Shown here piece by piece: positions 6,450 through 13,833 of a DNA stretch of 19,417 nucleotides. The notes under the pieces were generated by a model that did no database searches, was not told where the DNA came from, and worked only from the letters and a program-made list of their open reading frames with translations. The position numbers and the translations under genes are program-made. The stretch's first letter is position 1; each line of letters opens with the position of its first letter. The stretch lies in NCBI GenBank assembly GCA_910577285.1, contig CAJTLO010000014.1, forward strand, positions 1-19,417. Reading direction: 5' to 3'. The stretch is from an uncultured Rikenellaceae bacterium (lineage in GTDB: Bacteria > Bacteroidota > Bacteroidia > Bacteroidales > Rikenellaceae).

Positions 6450-7418
6450 ATGAAGAGTTCGCTGGTAAATATGGTCGTGGTGCTGCTGGGCATCACTGCG
6501 GTCACCTCCTCGGCGGTAGGAGTGGTCTATCGTCTTACGGAGGCTCCCATCGCCCGGGCAAAACAGCTCAAGAAGACGGATGCGTTGGCGCAGGTGCTCC
6601 CGGCGTTCGACAATGCGCCGGCCGACGAAATGGCGCTCGTGGCGACGGAGAACGGAGAGTTTCCCGTCTATCCGGCCCGGATGGGCGAGGCGACGGTCGG
6701 TTATGCAGTGGAGAGCGTCGCGGCCGGTTTCGGCGGTCCGATTCGCATCATGGTGGGCTTCGAGCCCGATGGCAACATACGCAACATACGGGTACTGGAA
6801 CAGACCGAAACGCCGGGCCTGGGGGCGAAATTGGCCGAGGAGGGGAATCCCGTGCAGGCGAGCCTGTCGGGGCGGAAGCCCTCCGAGATGAAGCTGGCCG
6901 TGCGGAAGGACGGCGGTGAGGTGGATGCCATCACTGCATCGACCATCTCCTCGCGGGCTTATGTGCTGGCCGTGAGCCGGGCCTATACGGCTTTTCTGGA
7001 GGCGAGCGGAGCGGATGCCTCGGGATGGGATGCTTCGAGCGGAGCGACCTCGTCGCAGCGTGCAGCGACTTCGGCCGATACCGATTCGGCGAGCGGAGCC
7101 ACCGTGCAGACGGAGGGGAATGCCTCGGGACAGGATGCTTCGAGCGGAGCGACCTCGTCGCAGCGTGCGGCGGCTTCGGCCGATACCGATTCGGCGAGCG
7201 GAGCCACCGTGCAGACGGATGAAGAGTCCTCTTCCCGGCGCGAGCGCGGCGTGCGGGGACGGAAGCGCCCCATGGCGGGGCGACGCCTGCGGGCAACACC
7301 GGCCGCGGCGGAAACGGACACTGCGGCTTCTCGGGACGCGGTGTCGACACGCGTGGACGATGCGGTGTCGGGTGCGACCCCCGCGGACGATAATCGGGAG
7401 AAAGGAGGAATGCGATGA
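6450..7418 (+). CDS. rnfG: Rnf complex subunit RnfG with long repetitive C-terminal tail
   Basis: RnfG is a flavoprotein with one N-terminal membrane helix (residues ~5-25) and an extracytoplasmic FMN-binding domain. The chosen start (MKSSLVNM at 6450) places the helix at the N-terminus; an upstream ATG at 6417 lies inside rnfD. The FMN site is D-A-I-T-A-S-T165, and PGLGAKLAEE is a family motif. The normal RnfG ends near residue 190. This protein is 322 aa because of an added Ser/Ala/Thr/Asp-rich tail that contains a 35-residue tandem repeat (residues ~190-259), a basic patch (RRERGVRGRKRP) and five further DxxSGAT motifs whose Thr are residues 200, 218, 235, 253 and 310. These match the ApbE flavinylation consensus. 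It overlaps rnfE by 4 bp (ATGA). Confidence 0.93.
   Translation: MKSSLVNMVVVLLGITAVTSSAVGVVYRLTEAPIARAKQLKKTDALAQVLPAFDNAPADEMALVATENGEFPVYPARMGEATVGYAVESVAAGFGGPIRIMVGFEPDGNIRNIRVLEQTETPGLGAKLAEEGNPVQASLSGRKPSEMKLAVRKDGGEVDAITASTISSRAYVLAVSRAYTAFLEASGADASGWDASSGATSSQRAATSADTDSASGATVQTEGNASGQDASSGATSSQRAAASADTDSASGATVQTDEESSSRRERGVRGRKRPMAGRRLRATPAAAETDTAASRDAVSTRVDDAVSGATPADDNREKGGMR
7017..7226 (+). repeat. 105-bp in-frame tandem duplication in rnfG
   Basis: The unit 7017-7121 is repeated at 7122-7226 with a period of exactly 105 bp (35 codons). The two copies differ at only a few bases (for example ATGG/ACAG near the start, GCAGCGACT/GCGGCGGCT in the middle), which suggests a fairly recent in-frame duplication. 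Each copy encodes one DASSGAT and one DSASGAT motif. Confidence 0.95.
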
Positions 7419-8002
7419 AAAAGCTCGATATATTGCTGAAGGGAATTCTTCGGGAGAATCCCATTTTCGTACTGATCCTGGGGATGTGTCCCACGCTGGG
7501 AACCACGACCTCGGCCGTCAACGGAGCCGGGATGGGGATTGCCACCCTTTTCGTGCTCGTCATGTCGAATGTAGTCATTTCGCTCATCAAGGGTTTGATA
7601 CCCGACAAGGTGCGCATTCCCGCTTTCATCGTCGTGATCGCCTCGTTTGTGACGGTCATCCAGCTTCTGATGGAGGCTTATGTTCCCGCGCTTTATGAAA
7701 CGTTGGGGGTGTTCATTCCCCTGATCGTGGTGAACTGCATCATCCTCGGTCGGGCCGAAGCGTTCGCCTCCAAACACAACGTATGGGATTCGGCCCTCGA
7801 CGGACTGGGCATCGGGCTCGGCTTCACCTTGTCGCTGACGCTCGTCGGTGCGGTGCGGGAGATGCTGGGCAGCGGATCGGTCTTCGGCTACAAGTTTATT
7901 GCGGGCGACGGCATGATCGCCTTCGTGCTCGCTCCGGGGGCATTCCTCGTGCTGGGTTACCTGATGGTGCTGTTCAACAAGGCGACCGCCCGTCTGCGTT
8001 AG
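7415..8002 (+). CDS. rnfE: Rnf complex subunit RnfE
   Basis: This 195-aa integral membrane subunit has about six hydrophobic segments. RnfE and RnfA are paralogues inserted in opposite orientation. They hold a membrane-embedded Fe-S cluster that carries electrons across to RnfG. The conserved cysteines are visible as Cys25 (GMCPTLG) and Cys107 (VNCIILGR). Family motifs LLKGILRENPIF and GAVREMLGSG are present. The start overlaps the rnfG stop, implying translational coupling. It is 48 bp from rnfA. Confidence 0.96.
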   Translation: MKKLDILLKGILRENPIFVLILGMCPTLGTTTSAVNGAGMGIATLFVLVMSNVVISLIKGLIPDKVRIPAFIVVIASFVTVIQLLMEAYVPALYETLGVFIPLIVVNCIILGRAEAFASKHNVWDSALDGLGIGLGFTLSLTLVGAVREMLGSGSVFGYKFIAGDGMIAFVLAPGAFLVLGYLMVLFNKATARLR

Positions 8003-8050
8003 GCGGGGAGGATGGAACATGCGGATGTTTAAAGATTAAAACCACTACAG

Positions 8051-8623
8051 ATGGAGTATTTTGCAATCATCATCGGGGCGATCTTCGTCAACAATGTCGT
8101 GCTGGCGCAGTTCCTCGGAATATGTCCCTTCCTCGGCGTATCGAACAAGGTGCAGACCTCGCTCGGCATGGGTGCGGCGGTGGTGTTCGTCATGGCTATC
8201 AGTTCGATCGTGGTCTACCTGCTGCAATACCATGTACTCGTGCCGCTCCGGATAGAGTATATGCAGACCATCGTATTCATTCTCGTGATCGCGGCGCTCG
8301 TACAGATGGTCGAGATCATTCTCAAGAAGATAAGTCCTGCGCTCTACCAGGCCTTGGGTATTTTTCTGCCGCTCATAACGACCAACTGCGCCGTGCTCGG
8401 CGTGGCGATACTGCTCGTACAGAAAGAGTACAATCTGGTCCAGTCCTTTACTTATGCCGTCTCCACGGCGGTGGGTTTCGCCCTTGCGCTGGTGGTCTTT
8501 TCGGGCATTCGCGAACGACTCGAACTCAACGACGTGCCGCGGGCGATGCGGGGCGTGCCTGTGGCGCTCGTCACGGCCGGTATTCTGGCGATGGCGTTCA
8601 TGGGTTTCGCCGGCCTGGTGTGA
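8051..8623 (+). CDS. rnfA: Rnf complex subunit RnfA
   Basis: This 190-aa membrane subunit is the partner and paralogue of RnfE. It begins MEYFAIIIGAIFVNNVVL, with LGICPFLGVSN (Cys25) and TTNCAVLGVA (Cys113) supplying the membrane Fe-S cluster ligands known from Rnf/Nqr structures. The chain is about six transmembrane helices and ends GFAGLV, typical of the family. It is the last gene of the rnf operon; the perfect inverted repeat at 8648-8693 follows 25 bp later. Confidence 0.96.
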   Translation: MEYFAIIIGAIFVNNVVLAQFLGICPFLGVSNKVQTSLGMGAAVVFVMAISSIVVYLLQYHVLVPLRIEYMQTIVFILVIAALVQMVEIILKKISPALYQALGIFLPLITTNCAVLGVAILLVQKEYNLVQSFTYAVSTAVGFALALVVFSGIRERLELNDVPRAMRGVPVALVTAGILAMAFMGFAGLV

Positions 8624-8647
8624 GGCGGGCGGAGGCTCTCGTGCAAT

Positions 8648-8693
8648 ATGCGAATCGGCGGAAAAGAGAAGTCTCTTTTCCGCCGATTCGCAT
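8648..8693. terminator. perfect 22-bp inverted repeat, probable bidirectional terminator
   Basis: The left arm (8648-8669, starting ATGCGAATCGGCGG) and right arm (8672-8693, ending CCGCCGATTCGCAT) are exact reverse complements with 2 nt between them. The hairpin ends the rnf operon 25 bp after rnfA. No T-tract follows the outer arm on the plus strand, so it is not a canonical intrinsic terminator; it could act in both directions or stabilise mRNA 3' ends. Confidence 0.65.
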
Positions 8694-9169
8694 GGAGGGG
8701 ACCGGTAGGCGGGCGATGCGGTCGAAGAGCCGAGATGCTACCGTTCCCGCATCGGACCTGTGAGGGGCATACAGAGTTGTTCGGCAGTGCCTTTTGAGGG
8801 TTGCACGACGGTTGTCGGTGTCGATTTTGTCGTGCGGAGGACATGCGGATGGCGGCACTCGTCCTCGGAGGAGGTGTCGTCCGGAAAGATTACGTCCCGA
8901 AGAGGGGCAGGGGGAATCGTACTCCTCGAGGTGGGGTGTCACGGGGACCGGAATACACGGGGCGTATGTCGACGTGGGGCTGGCGATAATGCCGGGTACG
9001 GGGCGTTCCTGCGGCTGATGCCGACGATGGAGTCGTTGCCGGTAGCCTTGCGCAGCCTGATGTTTTCGGAGCGGTAGGGGGCAGGGAGCACGACGGTGCG
9101 CAGGAGGATGGGGAAAGTTGCCTCGGCTCTTCGTCGCTTTTTCCGGTAGTCGGCTTTTGGTGCGGGGTG
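8694..9169. other. gene-less intergenic region, G-rich on plus strand
   Basis: This is 476 bp between the rnf terminator hairpin and the stop of the minus-strand barrel gene. Open frames here (including one running through from the barrel region on the minus strand) are Pro/Arg/Ser-rich and have no recognisable motif. The composition (plus-strand G excess) resembles the 53-1072 region. I see no RNA gene. Confidence 0.55.
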
Positions 9170-10525
9170 TCAGAACAGATAGTTCATGTTCAGGTAGAGC
9201 CCGTTGGAACCGTCGCGACGGTCGAAAGGGATGCCGTATTCGACCGACAGGACGAGGTTGCGGTTCATGACGATCTTGATGCCCAGGCCGGCGCTCATGT
9301 GGGGTGTTTCCCGCTGGCCGGAGTATATCGTGCGGCGGATCTCTTCGGGGACGGAGGTGTCGTTTCCTACCGCCCGCATCTCCTCCAGCCGGAAGGGCCG
9401 GGTGACGATGCCTATGTCGAAGAAGGGATTCGTGGAGATGTACCACTCCTGTCCGAAGAGTCGGAAGTCGAAGAGCCGCAGCCGCACTTCGGCGTTGGCC
9501 CATGCCATGCCGTCGCCTACGACCCGGTTGTAGAGGATGCCCCGCAGGGAGATGGCTCCGCCGAGGATGTCGGAGTTGATCTGCTTCAGAAATAGCGTGG
9601 CATAGTTCTGCTGGACGTAGAACGGAGCCCGGCCGGCCACCGTCCCCTGCCAGCAGAGGCGGTAGGCGAATACCATCCGGTTCCGGATGAGCGACACGTA
9701 GTGGCGGAACGATACGGCGGCTTTCAGGTAGTCGTACCCGCGCCGGTCGATGAGGTCGGGCGAACCGTAGAGCAGCAGGTCGGCGTAGAGACCGCGCGAG
9801 GGGTCGGGTTCGTTGTCGCGCGTGTCGTATACCAGTCCGGTCCGCAGTTCGATGTGGCTCCCTCCGCGGCTTTCGTCGTCGCGGATCACACCGTAGCGGC
9901 GGTAGAGGTCGTAGAGCGTGGTCTGGCCCGCATATTTGTCCACCCGGATGCGCCCCGTGCGGTAGTGGAAGAAGGCGGCCCCGGCAGCCCACCCGAGATT
10001 CCCCGCGATGCGTCCCTGCAGGTCGCCCATGATGCGCAACAGGTTGCGGTCTACGGCATAGAATCCGGCGTTGTGGTCGCGCAGATAGGGGGCACCGTAG
10101 CCGTTGAAGCCGTAGAAAGCCATCATCGTGTTGGGCAGGTAGCTCGCGCTCGCCGTGACGCGCAGGTTGCGGAGGAGGTAGTCCGAGTCGTAAAAGAGGT
10201 GGTAGATGCCGGAACCTTTGGTGAAGTAACACGCCTCGGCGGTGAGCTTGTGCATGTATTTCGGATAGGTGGAGCCGTCGCCGAACCAGTAGCAGTCGAG
10301 GATGGCGCCGAGCTGGAAACCCAGGTCGGAACTGTAGCTGAGTGCCGGAATCGGGGTGAAGCTGAATCCCGTTTTGCGGTAGGGATCTTCCCTCGTCGGG
10401 CGGACATCGCTTTGCGGTGTCGTTGCCGCCTTGTCGGCGGGCCGGGCCACGCTGCCGAGCGGGAGGAGCAGCAGGGCCGTGAAGAGCAGTTGTCCCGGCA
10501 AGCTGCCTATAGTCGTTCTTCGCAT
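9170..10525 (-). CDS. Omp85/BamA-TamA-like outer-membrane beta-barrel protein without POTRA domains
   Basis: This 451-aa protein has a signal peptide (MRRTTIGSLPGQLLFTALLLLPLGSVARPA) and then alternating polar/aromatic beta-strand sequence through to a C-terminal YLNMNYLF, with the terminal Phe used for barrel assembly. The motif YDTRDNEPDPSRGLYADLLL matches the D15/surface-antigen strand pattern, and ISLRGILYNRVVGDGMAWANAEVR resembles the Omp85 RG lid region and following strand. The mature N-terminus (about 50 residues before the first strand) is too short for POTRA domains, so this belongs to the barrel-only BamA/TamA-like group common in Bacteroidetes, whose cargo is unknown. An upstream in-frame start (10624) would put 33 residues before the signal peptide and is unlikely. 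It has no close operon partner. Confidence 0.82.
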   Translation of the reverse strand: MRRTTIGSLPGQLLFTALLLLPLGSVARPADKAATTPQSDVRPTREDPYRKTGFSFTPIPALSYSSDLGFQLGAILDCYWFGDGSTYPKYMHKLTAEACYFTKGSGIYHLFYDSDYLLRNLRVTASASYLPNTMMAFYGFNGYGAPYLRDHNAGFYAVDRNLLRIMGDLQGRIAGNLGWAAGAAFFHYRTGRIRVDKYAGQTTLYDLYRRYGVIRDDESRGGSHIELRTGLVYDTRDNEPDPSRGLYADLLLYGSPDLIDRRGYDYLKAAVSFRHYVSLIRNRMVFAYRLCWQGTVAGRAPFYVQQNYATLFLKQINSDILGGAISLRGILYNRVVGDGMAWANAEVRLRLFDFRLFGQEWYISTNPFFDIGIVTRPFRLEEMRAVGNDTSVPEEIRRTIYSGQRETPHMSAGLGIKIVMNRNLVLSVEYGIPFDRRDGSNGLYLNMNYLF

Positions 10526-10806
10526 CGGTTTTTCGTTTGTGACCGTAAAAATATGAAAATGCGAGAATATATGAAACAGGCGGAACATCGAGGGGGGAGC
10601 GTGTATGCGCACAGGAAGCCGCATAGCGCCTGTCGGCGTAACGAAAGAGGGATTGCCGGCGTGGAGCCGTTGTCCGAGAGGGAGAAAGAGCGGATGATTC
10701 GCGTGCGGCTATGCCGGGCGGGGGAAGATCGGTATTTTTTATGTCAATTTTCTTCGGTTTGTCTTAACCGATAGAGAGGTAATCGACGGACGTTATGCCG
10801 TGTCGA
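10526..10806. other. intergenic region
   Basis: This stretch holds the 5' side of the barrel gene. I could not find a convincing TAnnTTTG promoter for that gene on the minus strand. AATCGAC (10781-10787) and GTCGATT (10802-10808) form a weak inverted repeat overlapping the stop of the DUF4405-like remnant and might be its terminator. Base composition changes from GC-rich to AT-rich around 10730-10800. Confidence 0.4.
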
Positions 10807-11196
10807 TTATTTTAGCGATTTGCGCAATAAATGGATTCGTTTCAGTAGATGTACGACACATAGAACTATTGTGGCAATCCCTATTTTATAGTGCAATAAT
10901 CCTATGACGGAATTAGCCCCGTTTACTCCCAATAAGATAATTCCGGTAACAGATACAAGTAAGAACACAACCGAAAGCACCACTATAATTTTACTTTTTT
11001 TGCCAAGCCCATTCTTCATTATTCCTTTATACCATCCCCAATGCGTTGTTATATGGAATATTACAGCCACTAAAAATAAAAAACCGGACAACACATGAAA
11101 TACAGCCCAATTATGCCATAGTTCGTGATTATTGCCATGTCCGGTAACGTGTAATCCTATCCCTGAAAATGCAGAGTTGGGAGGGATTTGGATTAC
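10807..11196 (-). pseudogene. 5'-truncated DUF4405-type membrane protein
   Basis: The minus-strand frame is open from 11196 to the stop at 10807 (129 codons). It has no ATG start; the frame is preceded directly by a stop (TAG at 11199-11197). The product begins IPPNSAFSGIG, then has VTGHGNNHELWHNW, FHITTHWGWYKG and LLGVNGANSVIGLLHYKIG. This His/Trp-rich pattern over several membrane helices is typical of DUF4405 (cytochrome b-like, function unknown). The first membrane helix of the family is missing. The most economical reading is that the 5' end was replaced by the element that begins with the recombinase at 11321. A GTG at 11094 could start a still shorter product, but that would omit conserved His residues. 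Confidence 0.7.
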
Positions 11197-11320
11197 CTAA
11201 TCATTACCAGACACTCGCTTGATGGCGTTGTTTTATCGTGTTGTTTTTAAGTGTTTTGCACTGTATTTCCCCGCAACAAATAACTCTAACGGACGTATTA
11301 ATTTTAAAGTTTTTAGAGTT

Positions 11321-12385
11321 ATGGCAAGAAGCACTTTCAAAGTCCTCTTCTACCTCAAGAGACAGAGCGAGAAGCATGGCAAAGCCCCCGTGATGGGTCG
11401 TATCACGATCAACGGCACGGTATCTCAATTCAGTTGCAAGCTCTCCGTGCGTCCCGCTCTTTGGGACACGGCAGGCAACAAAGCGAAGGGCAAGAGCGTC
11501 GAGGCCCGTCAGATCAACGAGAAACTCGACAACATCCGCACCAACATCGGCAAGCAGTACCAGCGTATCAGCGACCGCGACAGCTATGTAACGGCCGAAA
11601 AGGTCAGGAATGCCTGGTTGGGTTTCGGGGACGAGCACCGGCTACTGTTGCAGACCTTCGACGAGTATCTGCAGGAGTTCGCCGGGAAACGGGTCGGCAA
11701 AGACCGCAGCGCGGGAACGCTGGTGGAATACCGCCTCCGCCGCGACCGTCTGGCCGCCTTTCTGCAATACGAATACGGACTGAGCGATATTCCTTTCCGG
11801 GAATTGAAGCGGGAGTTCGCCGAGAAATTCATCGTCTATCTCTCCACTGTCCGGAGACTTCGCTCCACTACGGTTTTCCAGACGCTCAAAAAACTGCACG
11901 CTATGGTCTATCTGGCTCTCGACAAGGGTTGGATACAGCTCCACCCGTTTCCGGACGTATGGGTTGTTCCCGAGGCCCGCGAACGGCGCTTTTTCGACGA
12001 GGCGGAGATCCGGAAGATTATGAACGTGCACTTGCCGAACTACAAAACCGCGATCGTGCGCGACATCTTCCTGTTTTGCACGTTCACGGGGCTGGCCTAT
12101 GCGGACGTGAAGAAGCTGACCTGCGACGAGCTGTATACGGACGCCGACGGTCAAATGTGGATTATCGACAGGCGGCAGAAAACGGGCACGCAGTTCCGGG
12201 TGCATTACCAGTGGCGCGTGAACTGGTGGAGAAATACCGCCGTCTCTCGCTACCGAACGGGGCGGTCTTTCCCGTTCCATGCTGCGACTCTTAATAATAA
12301 GTCTTTGCAGACGATAGCGTGGCGTGTCGGACTGACGTTCACCCCCTCCTCACACGTTGCAAGACACTTAAGTTCTATTTTTTAA
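11321..12385 (+). pseudogene. decayed Bacteroidetes-type tyrosine recombinase (integrase)
   Basis: MARSTFKVLFYLKRQSEKHGK opens a typical Bacteroidetes integrase: N-terminal arm-binding region, SAM-like core-binding domain (about 105-205) and catalytic domain (from about 215, with FFDEAEIRKI and FCTFTGLAYADVKKLT; Ala in place of the box-I Arg occurs in this CTnDOT-like group). Near 12200 the frame shifts (about 1 nt lost) into LPVARELVEKYRRLSLPNGAVF, and near 12293 it shifts back (extra T in CTCTTAATAAT) to NNKSLQTIAWRVGL. The chain then ends at SHVARHLSSIF, just after the HxxR box. The downstream helix with the catalytic Tyr is absent, so it cannot recombine DNA. The sequence turns AT-rich and unrelated right after, marking a recombination end point. 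Confidence 0.88.
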
Positions 12386-12819
12386 TTGATATACAATCAA
12401 TTAAAGTTTCTATCCTCTTGAATGGGTAACGATTTAGAAACGAGCGAATTACGTATATTCGCCATATTTTGCATTAAGTCAAAAGAACACTTTATTGTTA
12501 TACAAACACAGTATTTTTTTATTTAGCTGCTATTTTTTCTTATCACAATTCCAATAGCTAACCTATATAAACCTTATAACTCTCGATTTTTCTCTTCTTA
12601 ATTATTGTAATGCTGGTTCAATAGATTCACTGGTAGAGGCATTGGAGAAACAAGACCTGTGGGTTAATTCCATGTTGACGCAACTCGAGTGCAAAATTCT
12701 CTGGAATATGTTTCGTAATGTCTTGGTAACGACATTTTATTCATCGATTATTTTCATCACGAAGAGGCAGTCCGAAATCCTCAAAATAGATTTTTGGAAA
12801 GAATAAATGATAAAATGTT
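12386..12819. other. AT-rich stretch, no recognised gene
   Basis: This is AT-rich DNA between the broken integrase and the HU pseudogene. A perfect 9-bp inverted repeat (TTAATTGAT-ATACA-ATCAATTAA, 12382-12404) overlaps the integrase stop, and GCGAAT/ATTCGC (12443-12462) is a smaller one. One plus-strand frame open from about 12560 to the stop at 12805 encodes LVEALEKQDLWVNSMLTQLE and so on. It has no good start and matches no family I know, so it may be the tail of a lost gene. Confidence 0.45.
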
Positions 12820-13085
12820 ATGAACAAGAAAGAACTGGTACACATCATATCCCGCGAACTCGACCCGCCTATGTCTCGCAAGAGAAAATCGCCTTGGTGC
12901 CCGACAAAGCCGTCGGGATTATCAAGCACGCTCTTGCATCGTGTGAGTCTGTGAAACGGTCCGGGTTCGGTTCTTTTGTCATGAAAGACGTTCCGTCACG
13001 GTTGTTCTGTCCCACACATTTGGAAAAATACACCACCTCCAAAGGTACAAAACGAATCTCATTTGTCCCGTCCCGGATGAAATAG
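12820..13085 (+). pseudogene. HU-family DNA-binding protein, frameshifted (copy 1)
   Basis: MNKKELVHIISRELDPPMS in the first frame continues, after a 2-bp insertion (TCTCGCAA instead of TCGCAA near 12874), as QEKIALVPDKAVGIIKHALA...RSGFGSFVMKDVPSR. This is the HU/IHF-type fold with its GFGSF motif. A second frame disturbance follows in the beta-arm region before RISFVPSRMK and the TAG at 13083. In an intact gene it would be a ~90-aa nucleoid-type protein of the kind often carried by Bacteroidetes mobile elements. It is homologous over ~310 bp to the copy near 16838, including ~45 bp after the stop. Confidence 0.82.
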
Positions 13086-13132
13086 TCTATAATTATATTA
13101 GCCAGCGCATGAATGCCTGTTACGGAAGTTGG
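12820..13132 (+). repeat. imperfect direct repeat flanking the efflux cluster, copy 1
   Basis: The HU pseudogene plus its 3' flank (GAAATAGTCTATAATTATATTAGCC and onward to GTTGG at 13132) recurs in the same orientation at 16838-17142. The copies agree at very roughly four positions in five by eye. They bracket the 13.5-16.7 kb efflux/regulator cargo. Confidence 0.75.
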
Positions 13133-13158
13133 GGACAACAGGCCGTATAACCGATAAT

Positions 13159-13194
13159 AAATGCCGTTTAAAAATAAATTCAAGCGGCATTTTT
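13159..13194 (+). terminator. intrinsic terminator candidate
   Basis: AAATGCCG (13159-13166) and CGGCATTT (13185-13192) form an 8-bp stem with an AT-rich 18-nt loop, and the right arm runs into ATTTTTC. It lies about 75 bp after the HU pseudogene stop and would end its transcription. Confidence 0.5.
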
Positions 13195-13417
13195 CTGTCG
13201 ATTATCATCAGAATAACATAGGATAATTGCGATAGCGATTTAACTACCGCACCATCTGCAAAGTCATTCGGTCATATCAATACAAAAATAGAAATCATAT
13301 CAATTTCAAATCCTTTGCTATCTGACAGTACGTAGAAACTGACAGCGAGGAATAACCATGAGAATTAGTCCAAAATTATAAAAATAGTGACAATTGTGAT
13401 TTTGTTTATAAAAGGCT

Positions 13418-13446
13418 TTTGAATTTCACTGTTTTTTGTAGTTTTG
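13418..13446 (+). promoter_or_regulatory. promoter of the SMR/flavoprotein operon
   Basis: TTTG (13418-13421), a 17-nt spacer, then TAGTTTTG (13439-13446) matches the Bacteroidetes -33/-7 pattern with a slightly short spacer. The predicted start is about 55 nt before the SMR ATG at 13508. Confidence 0.65.
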
Positions 13447-13507
13447 CATCACCTTAGAAGGAGTCGCCGAGAATTCTTGCAGCCCTCGAACAGGTTCGGA
13501 TTCAGTT

Positions 13508-13831
13508 ATGAATTGGATCATTCTAATTGTCGCCGGCTTCTGCGAGGTCGGCTTTACTTACTGCCTCGGACGTGCAAAGTCCGTTGATGGTCTTCCTTGG
13601 TGGGGCTGGATGGCAGGATTCCTTGTGTTTACGATTATAAGTATGGGATTGCTGGCTAAAGCCACACAGAGCCTGCCGATAGGCACTGCCTATGCCGTAT
13701 GGACCGGTATCGGGGCTGTCGGAACGGTTCTGGTGGGAATCCTCTTTTTCCAAGAACCGGCAACTTTTTGGCGTTTGTTTTTCATTTTCACGCTGATCTC
13801 ATCCATTATCGGACTTAAAATCGTATCATAA
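13508..13831 (+). CDS. sugE: SMR-family exporter, Gdx/SugE-like
   Basis: This is a 107-aa, four-helix small multidrug resistance protein of the inner membrane that works as a dual-topology dimer. The essential proton/substrate residue Glu13 sits in IVAGFCEVGFTYCLGRA. The helix-3 signature PIGTAYAVWTGIGAVGTVLVG is that of the Gdx (SugE, guanidinium exporter) branch rather than EmrE, so guanidinium or simple quaternary ammonium compounds are the likely substrates; subtype is inferred from that motif alone. It is first in a two-gene operon: the flavoprotein gene starts 2 bp after its stop. Its own promoter lies at 13418-13446. Confidence 0.9.
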   Translation: MNWIILIVAGFCEVGFTYCLGRAKSVDGLPWWGWMAGFLVFTIISMGLLAKATQSLPIGTAYAVWTGIGAVGTVLVGILFFQEPATFWRLFFIFTLISSIIGLKIVS

Positions 13832-13833
13832 GA

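Larger units (their letters stand above)
13086..13507. other. intergenic region upstream of the SMR gene
   Basis: AT-rich and without a gene. It contains the tail of the direct repeat, the terminator candidate at 13159-13194 and the promoter at 13418-13446. The leader from about 13453 to the SMR start (about 55 nt) contains a small CGAAC/GTTCG hairpin. I looked for a guanidine riboswitch, which often precedes SMR exporters, and did not recognise one. Confidence 0.5.

Noticed and set aside
7017..7226. Tandem repeat considered as CRISPR or minisatellite
   Set aside because: Only two units, no spacers, exact codon multiple and inside the rnfG frame; it is a coding duplication.
8598..10232. 544-codon minus-strand frame through the rnf terminator and the barrel gene
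   Set aside because: It is a shifted frame of the real barrel gene (9170-10525) extended through non-coding G-rich DNA; Pro/Arg-rich with no motif.
11219..11320. Upstream extension of the integrase to an ATG at 11219
   Set aside because: The extension (FYRVVFKCFALYFPATNN) is not part of the family's N-terminus, which starts MARSTFKVLFYLK at 11321.
13447..13507. Guanidine riboswitch before the SMR exporter
   Set aside because: The ~55-nt leader lacks the paired ACGR-loop hairpins of mini-ykkC and is too short for guanidine-I; only a weak CGAAC/GTTCG hairpin is seen.
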